A stretch of 64,000 nucleotides of DNA from a candidate division KSB1 bacterium. GTDB lineage: Bacteria; Zhuqueibacterota; Zhuqueibacteria; Zhuqueibacterales; Zhuqueibacteraceae. This document shows, in pieces, positions 43,377-51,746 of this stretch. The translations under genes and the position numbers were made by a program. A model generated the notes under the pieces. It was not told the origin of the DNA. It made no database searches and saw only the letters and a list, made by a program, of their open reading frames with translations. The stretch covers positions 62,001 through 126,000 of the forward strand of contig JAPDQB010000010.1 in NCBI GenBank assembly GCA_034506175.1, written 5' to 3'. Position 1 is the stretch's first letter. Every line of letters starts with the position of its first letter.

Positions 43377-43762
43377 CGCACCGGCAAGCCGCGTTGCGCG
43401 ATTAATTCCATGGCGCGTTCAATCGGGATGCGCACCACGCCGGAATCGCGAACCACCCAGCCGTAACTGTGCAACACGGAATCTTCCAACATGCGAATAT
43501 CGTGCAAATCTCTTGCAGGCGCTACTTGCAGCCGTGGCGCGGGCGGTGCCTGGCGCTGCGCCGCCAAAGGCGAGGCCGGCGGCGTGACGCGCTGATTTTG
43601 CGCGGCCAAAAAATTTTGCAGCCACAGCATCAAGACGAGAACGACTGCCGCGACGATGGCCAGGCCAATGCCGAATTTCGTCAACGAAACGACGTTGGCA
43701 TCGCTCGCTTCATAGCCGCGATGATTGCCGGTGTGGGTTGGAATTTTATGGGTATCAGCCAT
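43319..43762 (-). CDS. Small membrane-anchored protein of the ACIII-oxidase cluster, function unknown
   Basis: 147 residues: a short cytoplasmic N-terminus, one membrane helix FGIGLAIVAAVVLVLMLWLQ, a Pro/Ala-rich linker (PPASPLAAQRQAPPAPRLQ), and a conserved-looking C-terminal motif HSYGWVVRDSGVVRIPIERA then MELIAQRGLPVR. Similar single-helix proteins with an RIPI-x-x-AM motif recur between act and oxidase genes in other bacteria; I know no assigned function. The position suggests assembly or an accessory subunit. The last 18 residues are encoded by heptanucleotide repeats and are probably not part of the original domain. Confidence 0.75.
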   Translation of the reverse strand: MADTHKIPTHTGNHRGYEASDANVVSLTKFGIGLAIVAAVVLVLMLWLQNFLAAQNQRVTPPASPLAAQRQAPPAPRLQVAPARDLHDIRMLEDSVLHSYGWVVRDSGVVRIPIERAMELIAQRGLPVRQSKMEDRKPKMEDGGLKQ

Positions 43763-43790
43763 TACGTTTTATCTTTACGTTTTACTCATG
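43755..43790. repeat. Short heptanucleotide tract between the 147-residue gene and actF
   Basis: Units ATTACGT, TTTATCT, TTACGTT, TTACTCA occur between the actF stop (43782) and the next start codon. They resemble the TTACGTTTTA arm of the tracts near 27.9 kb and 39.1 kb. Confidence 0.45.
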
Positions 43791-44960
43791 ATGCGAGGCA
43801 AAGGCCTCAGCCAAGCGCGGATCATGCAGCGGCATCAGCGCGCGGCCCTTGAGCTGCGCAATGAAAACGGCAAGCCACAGGCCGCCGATGCCGGCCGGCG
43901 CCAAAATGTCCATCCAATGAATGCCGAATTTCCCTTCGTTAAAATTCGGCGCGACGATCCAGAACAAATCGACGAAGCGCATGAAAAACATGGCGCCGGC
44001 GATTTTGACCAAAACTTTCGAACGCTGCTTGGTTTTGCGCAATAGTAAAAGGAAGAGGGGAACAAAAAAATGAAATATCACGATGAGCATCGCGATGACG
44101 CCCCAGCCGCCGTGCAGACGGTGAACGTACCACGTAATTTCTTCCGGCAAATTGCCCGACCAGGTGATGAAAAATTGGGAAAACGAAACGTACGCCCACA
44201 GCAGCACAAAGGCGAACATGAGGTTGCCGAGATCATGAAAATGTTTCGTCTGAATCACGCCGGCAATCGGTTCGTGATCTGAAAGCAGCTTGACGCCGAT
44301 GATCGCGAACGCCAAGGTTGTCAAGCCCTGCCCGACGACGAAGATCACGCCGAAGATGGTGGAGAACCAATGCGGCTCGAGCGACATCACCCAATCGAAC
44401 GCGGCAAAGCTCATGGTCAAAACATAGAACACCAGGGCCGGGCCGGCGGCTTTTTCGATTTTGAGCGTCAACAGCGGGTAGCCGGTGCGATCCTGATCTT
44501 GCGACCATTTGTTGAGCAGGTAAATAAAGAATCCCCACACCACAAAGTAGACGCCGGCGCGAATCCAAAAAAACCTCACGTTTAAATACGGCACTTTCTG
44601 AATCAGGATTTTGTCATTGGCCACAACTTCCGGACGCGCCCACAAATACAAATCTTGCATGCCGAAAAACACCGGCAGAAATAGAATCAGCATCAAGGGC
44701 AACGTCCGGCTGCCGGATTCGAGAATACGCTGAATGACGAAGCCCCAGCCGCCGCCGACGAGATGATGCAAGGCGACGACGGAAAAACAGCCGATGGCGA
44801 TGCCGAACCAAAAGAGGTAGCCGAATAAATACGATTGAAAGAACTGCGCTTGGTCAAGGGTGGCGCCGAATCCGCACAACGCCAGCGCCACGACGCCGGC
44901 GATCAGCGCGAGTTTTTGAATGCGATTCAGTTGTGATTGAAGTCGATCAGTTTGATTCAT
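43782..44960 (-). CDS. actF: Alternative Complex III quinone-binding membrane subunit ActF
   Basis: 392 residues with about 10 membrane helices, a single-copy NrfD-like fold. Recognisable segments are FFIYLLNKWSQDQDRTG, MSFAAFDWVMSLEPHWFSTI, SFSQFFITWSGNLPEEITWY and GGWGVIAMLIVIFHFFVPLF. ActF pairs with ActC in the membrane arm of ACIII (quinol:cytochrome c/oxidase reductase). It begins directly after the ActE stop codon, consistent with translational coupling. Confidence 0.93.
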   Translation of the reverse strand: MNQTDRLQSQLNRIQKLALIAGVVALALCGFGATLDQAQFFQSYLFGYLFWFGIAIGCFSVVALHHLVGGGWGFVIQRILESGSRTLPLMLILFLPVFFGMQDLYLWARPEVVANDKILIQKVPYLNVRFFWIRAGVYFVVWGFFIYLLNKWSQDQDRTGYPLLTLKIEKAAGPALVFYVLTMSFAAFDWVMSLEPHWFSTIFGVIFVVGQGLTTLAFAIIGVKLLSDHEPIAGVIQTKHFHDLGNLMFAFVLLWAYVSFSQFFITWSGNLPEEITWYVHRLHGGWGVIAMLIVIFHFFVPLFLLLLRKTKQRSKVLVKIAGAMFFMRFVDLFWIVAPNFNEGKFGIHWMDILAPAGIGGLWLAVFIAQLKGRALMPLHDPRLAEAFASHHE

Positions 44961-45548
44961 TTATTCTTTCTCGAGCAACATGCGACGTTCTTCCGCTGGG
45001 ACGTCATCCAACGCGGCGTTTTGGCTCAATTGCAGCGCGCGAATGTAGGCGACAATCGCCCACCGGTCTTTCGGTTGAATGCGGTCGGCGTAACCGTACA
45101 TCGTGCCGAAGCCGTTGGTCATCACGTCGAAGAAATATCCGGCCTGGGCTTGCCGCAGGCGATCAATATGGAATGACGGCGGCTGGCGAAATCCACGCTG
45201 CACGATCATGCCGGCGCCGTTGCCGACGCGATCATGGCACGGCGAGCAGAAGATATTATAGCGTTCCTGGCCGCGTGCCAAAACTTCTTTCGTTGCCGCA
45301 AACGGCAACGTCGTCACAAACTGGCCGTTGACTTTGCCGGTATAAAAATGATCGTCGAGGCGCAATTGCCCGCGCGCCACCGTGCCTTCGACGAATGGCC
45401 GCGAGGCACGGCCGTCTTCAAAAAACGTGTTCTTCTCCAACGGCTCATAACGCGGCTGGTCGTGCATGTCCTGGCGACAACCTGCCACGATGAAACATAG
45501 GGCGATTAAAATTTTCGGGATCCGAAGTTTTATTGACAATATTTGCAC
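44961..45548 (-). CDS. actE: Alternative Complex III monoheme cytochrome c subunit ActE
   Basis: 195 residues. The signal ends in lipobox FIVAGC, so it is a lipoprotein. The cytochrome c domain has one heme site CSPCHDRVGNGAGM; the distal Met is probably in DVMTNGFGTMYGYADRI. The segment RGFRQPPSFHIDRLR is typical of ActE. It collects electrons from ActA and passes them to the oxidase. Immediately upstream (12 bp) is a toxin-antitoxin pair that separates it from actD. Confidence 0.93.
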   Translation of the reverse strand: MQILSIKLRIPKILIALCFIVAGCRQDMHDQPRYEPLEKNTFFEDGRASRPFVEGTVARGQLRLDDHFYTGKVNGQFVTTLPFAATKEVLARGQERYNIFCSPCHDRVGNGAGMIVQRGFRQPPSFHIDRLRQAQAGYFFDVMTNGFGTMYGYADRIQPKDRWAIVAYIRALQLSQNAALDDVPAEERRMLLEKE

Positions 45549-45560
45549 GATTAAATACCT

Positions 45561-45833
45561 TTATGCCGCAAGTGAGATTTGGCGACGCAACATATCATTG
45601 ACAAGGCGTTTCGTCGGTATGCCTTTTTGCTGCGCTCGCTTTCGCAGTTGCCTCATTAATTCCGCCTCGACCTCAACTTCAAAATGCCGCTTGCGCAATT
45701 CAGTTTTTACCTGTACAGTTTTAAATGCTTCCGGATAGTCTGTTGTATCGTGTGTATCCCAAAACTCCGCTGCCTCTTCGTAACTGGCGAACTCGTCTGG
45801 AATTGGATCAATGCGCTTCTTTTTGTCTTTCAT
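45561..45833 (-). CDS. CopG/BrnA-type antitoxin
   Basis: 90 residues: an N-terminal [20 protein letters not shown] segment typical of CopG-like antitoxins paired with BrnT toxins, and a C-terminal ribbon-helix-helix [20 protein letters not shown]. It should neutralise the toxin encoded upstream and repress the pair. Ribosome site AAAGGAG lies inside the end of the toxin gene; the frames overlap by 26 bp. Base composition is visibly more AT-rich than the surrounding act genes. Confidence 0.87.
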   Translation of the reverse strand: MKDKKKRIDPIPDEFASYEEAAEFWDTHDTTDYPEAFKTVQVKTELRKRHFEVEVEAELMRQLRKRAQQKGIPTKRLVNDMLRRQISLAA

Positions 45834-46104
45834 AGTAACTCCTTTCAGATTCTGACATGTCTCGTGCCGAAATGGGTAAAGCTGCTGTTTTGCGCTTGTT
45901 GATAAAGAAAACGATTAAATATCTGCCCGCATTCGTTCGACCATAAGCGGCGTAAACATCTTCACCCTTCACCTTGCCTTTTTCAGAACAACGAACATGT
46001 GGGTTGCCAAACAAAACTTGTTCGACTTCATCTGTGTCGACACCGTGTTTCGTTTCTATTTTTTCGATATACTGTTCCTTCCAAATGACTTCGTATAGAC
46101 GCAC
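45808..46104 (-). CDS. BrnT-family RNase toxin
   Basis: About 98 residues. [15 protein letters not shown] opens the domain, and the family end [20 protein letters not shown] with [10 protein letters not shown] is clear. BrnT toxins cleave RNA and are encoded before their antitoxin, as here. I prefer the GTG at 46104 (reading [11 protein letters not shown]), which has GGAG 6 bases upstream; an ATG at 46134 would add ten residues. It sits 40 bp after the actD stop, inside the ACIII operon and in the same orientation. Confidence 0.87.
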   Translation of the reverse strand: MRLYEVIWKEQYIEKIETKHGVDTDEVEQVLFGNPHVRCSEKGKVKGEDVYAAYGRTNAGRYLIVFFINKRKTAALPISARDMSESERSYYERQKEAH

Positions 46105-46144
46105 AGCCAGCTCCGATGATAGTTTGAACGACATTACACGAAAA

Positions 46145-46693
46145 TCACGGCTCCACTTCATACACCCCATGCGGATGCAAGCTTTCCAAAAACTGCTTCG
46201 TCGCCGCCGGATCAAATTTGGGGTCGCGCGCTTCGATGCACAAAAAGAAGCGGTCACGCGACGCCAGCGCGAAACGCGGGACGTTGAAAACCGGATGATA
46301 CGGCTGCGGCAGGCCATTCAGCGCAAACATCGCGAGTATCGCGGTGAAGGCGGCAAACAAAATCGTCAGCTCAAAGGTGATCGGGATGAACGACGGCCAA
46401 CTGTTGAACGGACGGCCGCCGACATTCAGCGGATAATCGATCACCGCGGCGTAATATTGCATGCCGAATCCCACCAGCGCGCCGACGAGGCCGCCGATGA
46501 GCACGATGCGCGGCAGGCGATGGCGATGGACGTGAATCGCTTCCGCCAAGCCTTCGACCGGAAACGGCGTATACGCATCCAAATTCCGATAGCCCTCGGC
46601 GTGCGCGCGTTTGGCGGCGGCAAGCAGATCGTTCGGATTTTCAAACTCGGCCATCAGGCCGTAGAGGGCGGATTCTGTTTTATTGTTTGTCAT
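46145..46693 (-). CDS. actD: Alternative Complex III membrane subunit ActD (DUF3341)
   Basis: 182 residues: N-terminal [20 protein letters not shown] and [17 protein letters not shown], two membrane helices ([19 protein letters not shown] and [17 protein letters not shown]), and a C-terminal [15 protein letters not shown]. This is the DUF3341 family, subunit D of ACIII. It is flanked by inserted toxin-antitoxin sequence on both sides: the BrnT pair downstream and a remnant upstream. Confidence 0.93.
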   Translation of the reverse strand: MTNNKTESALYGLMAEFENPNDLLAAAKRAHAEGYRNLDAYTPFPVEGLAEAIHVHRHRLPRIVLIGGLVGALVGFGMQYYAAVIDYPLNVGGRPFNSWPSFIPITFELTILFAAFTAILAMFALNGLPQPYHPVFNVPRFALASRDRFFLCIEARDPKFDPAATKQFLESLHPHGVYEVEP

Positions 46694-46702
46694 AGACTCT
46701 TA

Positions 46703-46870
46703 TCACCCCTTTACTTCAGACATCGCCGTAGCAATTAAAGCCTCGTCCACATCATGCCGGCGCAGACTCTCGATTAAATTGGATAATTCCGGGCTGCCTT
46801 CAAAACGCTCCACAGATTTAATGATGCTTTGCGGCCATCCCATTCAAAGCGGATGCCCGTAAAACATAAC
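46703..46870 (-). pseudogene. Decayed insertion between actC and actD, possibly a BrnT-like toxin remnant
   Basis: The 200-bp gap between actC and actD holds two unmatched fragments on the minus strand. One reads FTGIRFEWDGRKASLNL, like the N-terminus of BrnT toxins (xFEWDxxKAxxNLxKH). The second, in another frame, reads SVERFEGSPELSNLIESLRR and continues to a stop at 46703-46705. Neither is a complete gene. The second fragment was not recognised. Confidence 0.4.
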
Positions 46871-46894
46871 TTACCGTCACAAGGCACCGTTTAG

Positions 46895-48286
46895 CTACTT
46901 ATGCCCATTGCTCTTCCCCTCCTCCGCCGGCACCAATGTTCGCATTTCAAAAATCGAAATCGCCGGCAGCACGCGCACGAAAATCAAGATCAAGGCGCAA
47001 AAGAGGCCGAGCGTGCCGATGAAGGTCGCCCAATCCCACACGGTCGGATAATACATATCCCATGACGAGGGCAGAAAATCGCGATGCAAGCTGGTGACGA
47101 CGATGACGAAGCGCTCGAGCCACATGCCGATGCTGACCACGACCGCGATGAAAAAGAGCCACGGCACACTGCTCTGAAAACGCTCGAACCACAGAAGCTG
47201 CGGCACGACGAGATTGCAGAAAATCAGCGCCCAATAAAACGGCGCATACGGGCCGGTCATGCGATTCAACATCATGTATTGCTCGTATTGATTGGCGCTG
47301 TACCACGCCATGAACGCCTCCATGGCGTAGCCGTAAACGACGATCAAGCCGGTGGCGAGCATGATTTTCGCCATGTTGCGCAGATGGCGCAACGTGATGA
47401 AATCTTCGAGTCCGTAAATTTTGCGCAGCGGAATCGCCAGAATCAAAACCATCGCAAAACCGGCGTAAATCGCGCCGGCGACGAAGTACGGCGGAAAGAT
47501 GGTCGCATGCCAGCCGGGAATGATCGACATCGCGAAGTCGAAGCTGATCACGGTGTGCACCGAAAGCACCAGCGGCGTCGCCAAGCCGGCAAGCAGCAAA
47601 TAAGTCGTTTCGTAACGATGCCAATGCACCGCCGAGCCGCGCCAGCCCATCGCCAGAAAGCCGTAGATCAGTTGCAGCACGCGATTTTTGGTGCGGTCGC
47701 GCAGCGTCGCCACATCCGGAATCAAGCCGACGTACCAAAACAGCGCGGAAACCGAAGCGTAGGTCGTAATCGCAAAGACGTCCCAACCGAGCGGGCTGCG
47801 GGTTTGCGGCCACAGCGCCATCGTATTCGGATAAGGCAACAGCCAATAAGCCAGCCAGGGCCGGCCAACGTGAATGAGCGGAAAGATTCCCGCGCAGGCC
47901 ACGGCGAAAAGCGTCATGGCTTCGGCGAAGCGGTTGATCGAGGTGCGCCAGGCTTGCCGAAAGAGCAGCAAGATTGCCGAGATCAACGTGCCGGCGTGGC
48001 CGATACCGATCCACCAAACCAGATTGATGATCGCGAAGCCCCAGCCCACTGGAATGTTGATGCCCCAAATACCGACGCCGCGCAAGAGAAGATAACCGAC
48101 GGCGCCGAGCAGCACGGTGACGATGGCCATGGAAATGCCAACGCCGAGAAACCAGCCGCGCGGCGTCTTCTTCGTCAGCACCATCGAGCTGATCTTGTCG
48201 GTAATGGTGCCGTAAGTATGGCCCGGCTCGAGCACCGGCACTTCGTCAATGATGTTTTTAAAATGGATCGGCGTTTGGGTTTGCAT
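46895..48286 (-). CDS. actC: Alternative Complex III quinone-binding membrane subunit ActC (NrfD/PsrC family)
   Basis: 463 residues with about 10 membrane helices. Starts with a cytoplasmic DEVPVLEPGHTYGTITDKIS segment, then WGFAIINLVWWIGIGHAGTL, the family signature for quinol binding, and HTVISFDFAMSIIPGWHATI. ActC oxidises menaquinol or ubiquinol beside the ActB iron-sulfur chain. It lies 6 bp after actB. Confidence 0.95.
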   Translation of the reverse strand: MQTQTPIHFKNIIDEVPVLEPGHTYGTITDKISSMVLTKKTPRGWFLGVGISMAIVTVLLGAVGYLLLRGVGIWGINIPVGWGFAIINLVWWIGIGHAGTLISAILLLFRQAWRTSINRFAEAMTLFAVACAGIFPLIHVGRPWLAYWLLPYPNTMALWPQTRSPLGWDVFAITTYASVSALFWYVGLIPDVATLRDRTKNRVLQLIYGFLAMGWRGSAVHWHRYETTYLLLAGLATPLVLSVHTVISFDFAMSIIPGWHATIFPPYFVAGAIYAGFAMVLILAIPLRKIYGLEDFITLRHLRNMAKIMLATGLIVVYGYAMEAFMAWYSANQYEQYMMLNRMTGPYAPFYWALIFCNLVVPQLLWFERFQSSVPWLFFIAVVVSIGMWLERFVIVVTSLHRDFLPSSWDMYYPTVWDWATFIGTLGLFCALILIFVRVLPAISIFEMRTLVPAEEGKSNGHK

Positions 48287-48292
48287 GGTATC

Positions 48293-51268
48293 TTAGACTT
48301 CCTCAGCAAGCTCGGGATTTGGATTGCGCAGCTTTGCCAAATACGTCGTGTGCGGCCGTGTGTTCAAATGCGTGAGCAAGCCGTAATTCAGCTTGCTCGC
48401 CTTCAAGCGCGAGACCTGGCTGTTCGGATCATTCATGTCGCCGAACGCAATCGCCTGCGTCGGGCAAACTTGCTGGCAGGCGGTCACAATCTCGCCGTCG
48501 CGGATTTGGCGATCTTCCTTCTTCGCGGTGATGCGCGCTTCGTTGATGCGCTGCACGCAGTACGTGCATTTCTCCATCACGCCGCGCGAGCGCACGGTGA
48601 CGTCGGGATTGCGCTGTAGTTTCAAGCTCGGTGTCTCGAAATCCGAATATAAAAGAAAATTGAAACGCCGCACTTTGTAGGGGCAGTTGTTGGAGCAATA
48701 GCGCGTGCCGATGCAGCGATTGTAAACCATCTCGTTGAGGCCTTCATCGCTGTGCACCGTCGCGCCGACCGGACACACCGGCTCGCACGGCGCGTTCTCG
48801 CAGTGCATGCATGTCACCGGCTGATGATAGGTGTCGGGATCATCGAGATCGCCTTCGTAATAACGATCGATCCGAATCCAATGCATCTCTCGGCTGAGAC
48901 GAACCTGCTCTTTGCCGACGACGGAAATATTGTTCTCAGCTTGACAGGCAATGGTGCAAGCGTTGCAGCCGATGCACGAATTCAAATCAATCGTCATACC
49001 CCACAAATAACTTTCATATTTGTGCTCGGGATAAAGCGTCAACTCGCGCGGAAACTCTTCTTCCATTTCGTGCACGAATTCGGGATGCTTTTCATACTCC
49101 GTCAGCGTGCCGGCGCGCACAAGGCGGCGATTCTCCATGCTGTGATGCGTTTGCGTCGCCGCCAGCGGATATGTTTGGCCGGTTTTGTTGATCTCGAGGT
49201 TGGAACCAAACCACGCCGCCTCGGAAGTCCGCAGTGCATAGGCATTAAACCCGGTTCCCGTTCCCAATTTTCCACCGCGCGTGCGGCCATAACCGAAATG
49301 CACGGTCACGGCATTATCGGGATGGCCGGGCATAATCCAAACCGGCGCCTTCAGCGAACGTCCGTTATGCTTGAGCTCGACCACCTCTTCGTTGGACAGG
49401 CGCATGCGTTCGGCCATTCTCGGGCTGAGCAACGCCGCATTGTCCCACGTGAGTTTCGTCAACGGCTTCGGCAATTCTTGCAGCCAGCCGTTGTTGGCGA
49501 AACGGCCGTCGGCAATGTGAGGATCGGGGCGGAAGATGATCTCGATACTTGTTGCTTGATGCTCGATGCTGGATGCTGGATGCTGGTTGCTCGTTGCTTG
49601 TAACTTGACAGTTTTTTGAGACAACGTTGTTCCTGCAATCAAACCATCGTGCAACCAGGTTTGCCAGAGTTTTTCAAAATCGGGGGAATTGTTTTGCGCT
49701 TTCCAATAATCACGCACGAGATCGTGGCTGGAGCGGCCGGCTTGACCAGTGAAAACTGCGAGAACTTCGTGCGCGGATTTGCCGCTGTAAAGCGGGGCGA
49801 TCAACGGTTGGATGATCGAAACCGTTCCGTCATAAGCGCGCGCGTCGCCCCACGTTTCCAACGAATGCGCCTCGGGAATGTGCCAATGACAAAACTCGGA
49901 AGTTTCATCTTCATAGAGGCTGAGATGAACACGTGTTTTGACTTTGTCAAGCTTCTCTCTAAAATTAAAATCAGCCGGGGCATTGTAAACCGGGTTGCCG
50001 CCGAGCATGAGCAGCATCTCGACTTTTCCCGCCTCCATATCCGCAACCAACTCGCGCAGCGATTCGGTTTGATTCACCGGCTTGGCTTCGACCGGCGCGG
50101 TGTAGATCACGGTTCTGCCGGCATTGCCAAGCGCGTGATTCATCGCGTGCGCCAGCGCATGCACAAAAGGCGGCTGTTGTTCGCCGGCAACCACGAGGCT
50201 TGCGCCCCGATGTTTTTGCAAATCACGTGCAACTGCCGAAATCCATTCATCGGCCTGATTGCTCTCAACCGCAACGCCGACGGCTTTGGCAAGGGCGCGG
50301 GCAAAACTCTCGATTTCGCTCGCCCGCATCGTGCGGCGATGATCGGCCATCGTGCCGGTGAGCGTCGGCGTGCTCTCAATCGCATACAGCCGGTTCATTT
50401 CTTTTTTCTCATGCACGCGGCGCCTGGCGGTGAACTCGCGGGCGTAACGCAAGCTGCCCGGGAGGTCCATCAGAAAATCAGAATCCAGAGAAAGAATCAC
50501 ATCGGCTTGATCCAGGCGATATTGCGTTTCAACATACTCGCCGAAGGCCAGGCGGCTGCCTTCACGCGCGTTGTCGCGGTTGGCAGGTTCGTATTGATGC
50601 CATTTGGCCGCCGGCAGCGCCGTGAGTATCGTTTGCAGTTGATGCGCCAGCGCCGGCGAGGTGATCGTCTCCGTAAGAAGGCGCAACCCCTCGCCTTTCT
50701 TCGCTTTCAATCCTTCCAACGCCGTGCTGATTGCCGTGACGAATGCCTCCCAGGTGCTGATTTCGCCGAGATGCCTCACCACTTGCGAACGGTCGGGATC
50801 GTAAAGCGTGAGCACCGACGCTTGGCTGAAAACATCGGTCGCGCCAAGACTCGCCGGATGCTCGGGGTTGCCTTCGACTTTGGTGGGGCGGCCTTCGTGG
50901 CTTTCGACGAGAATACCGTACGCATAGCCGCCGCGCACATTCGCGGTCGCAAAATAAAGCGGCTTGCCCGGAATGAGCTGTTCCGGCGGTTTGACATACG
51001 GAAAAATTTTTTCTTCCGGCTGCCGTGTGCAAGCATTGACGCCGGCGAGCAGCAACGAGGCGCCCATGAGTTTGAGAAAATCACGGCGGCCCAACTCGAC
51101 TTTCCCAACTACAGTCGGTGCAAATTCATTGTGAAGCGATTCTTGAAATTCTTTCGAATTCGCCAACTCTTCGAGACTGCGCCAGTATTGCTTGCCGCGC
51201 TGGGTTTTCAATTTCGCGCGAAGCGCGGTGAGGTCGAGGTGATTAGTTTTATCGTTGGTTGTATTCAT
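48293..51268 (-). CDS. actB: Alternative Complex III subunit ActB (fused molybdopterin-oxidoreductase-like and ferredoxin domains)
   Basis: 991 residues. Near the N-terminus a Tat-like signal GRRDFLKLMGASLLLAG precedes a large molybdopterin-oxidoreductase-type domain that holds no molybdenum in ACIII. The C-terminal ferredoxin-like part (about 760-960) carries the cluster cysteines in CIGCNACTIACQ, CMHCENAPCEPVCP, CIGTRYCSNNCP and CTYCVQ...CQQVCP. At about residues 552-575 lies a heptanucleotide tract (49544-49613) that encodes a 7-residue repeat, with no effect on the frame. Confidence 0.96.
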   Translation of the reverse strand: MNTTNDKTNHLDLTALRAKLKTQRGKQYWRSLEELANSKEFQESLHNEFAPTVVGKVELGRRDFLKLMGASLLLAGVNACTRQPEEKIFPYVKPPEQLIPGKPLYFATANVRGGYAYGILVESHEGRPTKVEGNPEHPASLGATDVFSQASVLTLYDPDRSQVVRHLGEISTWEAFVTAISTALEGLKAKKGEGLRLLTETITSPALAHQLQTILTALPAAKWHQYEPANRDNAREGSRLAFGEYVETQYRLDQADVILSLDSDFLMDLPGSLRYAREFTARRRVHEKKEMNRLYAIESTPTLTGTMADHRRTMRASEIESFARALAKAVGVAVESNQADEWISAVARDLQKHRGASLVVAGEQQPPFVHALAHAMNHALGNAGRTVIYTAPVEAKPVNQTESLRELVADMEAGKVEMLLMLGGNPVYNAPADFNFREKLDKVKTRVHLSLYEDETSEFCHWHIPEAHSLETWGDARAYDGTVSIIQPLIAPLYSGKSAHEVLAVFTGQAGRSSHDLVRDYWKAQNNSPDFEKLWQTWLHDGLIAGTTLSQKTVKLQATSNQHPASSIEHQATSIEIIFRPDPHIADGRFANNGWLQELPKPLTKLTWDNAALLSPRMAERMRLSNEEVVELKHNGRSLKAPVWIMPGHPDNAVTVHFGYGRTRGGKLGTGTGFNAYALRTSEAAWFGSNLEINKTGQTYPLAATQTHHSMENRRLVRAGTLTEYEKHPEFVHEMEEEFPRELTLYPEHKYESYLWGMTIDLNSCIGCNACTIACQAENNISVVGKEQVRLSREMHWIRIDRYYEGDLDDPDTYHQPVTCMHCENAPCEPVCPVGATVHSDEGLNEMVYNRCIGTRYCSNNCPYKVRRFNFLLYSDFETPSLKLQRNPDVTVRSRGVMEKCTYCVQRINEARITAKKEDRQIRDGEIVTACQQVCPTQAIAFGDMNDPNSQVSRLKASKLNYGLLTHLNTRPHTTYLAKLRNPNPELAEEV
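49544..49613. repeat. Ten-unit heptanucleotide repeat inside actB
   Basis: Ten contiguous 7-bp units on the plus strand: GATACTT, GTTGCTT, GATGCTC, GATGCTG three times, GTTGCTC, GTTGCTT, GTAACTT, GACAGTT. Three units make 21 bp, so the protein shows a 7-residue period (QATSNQH, PASSIEH, QATSIEI) between two otherwise conserved parts of ActB. The register is perfect. Confidence 0.85.
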
Positions 51269-51279
51269 GCAAAATTGTT

Positions 51280-51746
51280 TTATTCCTCAGATCCAAGCAG
51301 CCGTTGATCAAACGTGTAATTTTCAATTTGAACTATGACAACGTCTCTCATGCTCGGATGAATCGGATAATGAGAATATTGAATTCACCTTCGACTACAG
51401 CGGAGGGAACACGCAGCAAAAGCGCCTGATTCATCTTTGCCCAATTTGTTCCTAGTTCGGCTAATTTTAAAGGCGGTGGATATGCTCGCCAGTTACTCGG
51501 CAGATCAGATATTTGAACCTCTTTTGGAGTTATATTATCGGGTATTTGCAACGTCACCAAACTCAAATTGGCCGGCACAATTGACAGAGGCGCATGGACC
51601 AGATACACGACGGTCGCCAGTGCTCTGTTCTCAGAAGTGTAAAGAATACTGGTCCCTTTGCGATTCCATCTGCCGCCGTACATTCTCGCGTCAATTCCGG
51701 ATAAATCATCAGCATACCGGGTCTTGGCGATTCGATAAACTTTCAT
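51280..51746 (-). pseudogene. RES-domain toxin, frameshifted near its C-terminus
   Basis: RES-domain protein (NAD+-consuming toxin). N-terminal MKVYRIAKTRYADDLSG, then MYGGRWNRKGTSILYTSE with the catalytic-region Arg and Tyr, and VPSAVVEGEFNILI with the Ser-containing end motif. The ATG frame then stops at 51348 (IRFIRA). One base earlier or later, the expected ending continues as YPIHPSMRDVVIVQIENYTF to a stop at 51280. A single missing base in ATTATCCG (about 51367-51374) explains it. The last 27 or so residues are therefore lost or changed. It overlaps the antitoxin gene by 1 bp. Confidence 0.75.

Noticed and set aside
47084-48619. Long open frame (511 codons) opposite actC and actB
   Set aside because: It is the antisense shadow of two well-supported genes; composition is Arg/His/Gln-rich and no motif is present.
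49544-49613. Possible CRISPR array or microsatellite because of the repeated units
   Set aside because: Units are 7 bp, contiguous and lie within actB; there are no spacers or cas genes.
49616-51307. 563-codon open frame opposite actB
   Set aside because: Antisense shadow of actB in GC-rich DNA; no recognisable domain and no ribosome site.
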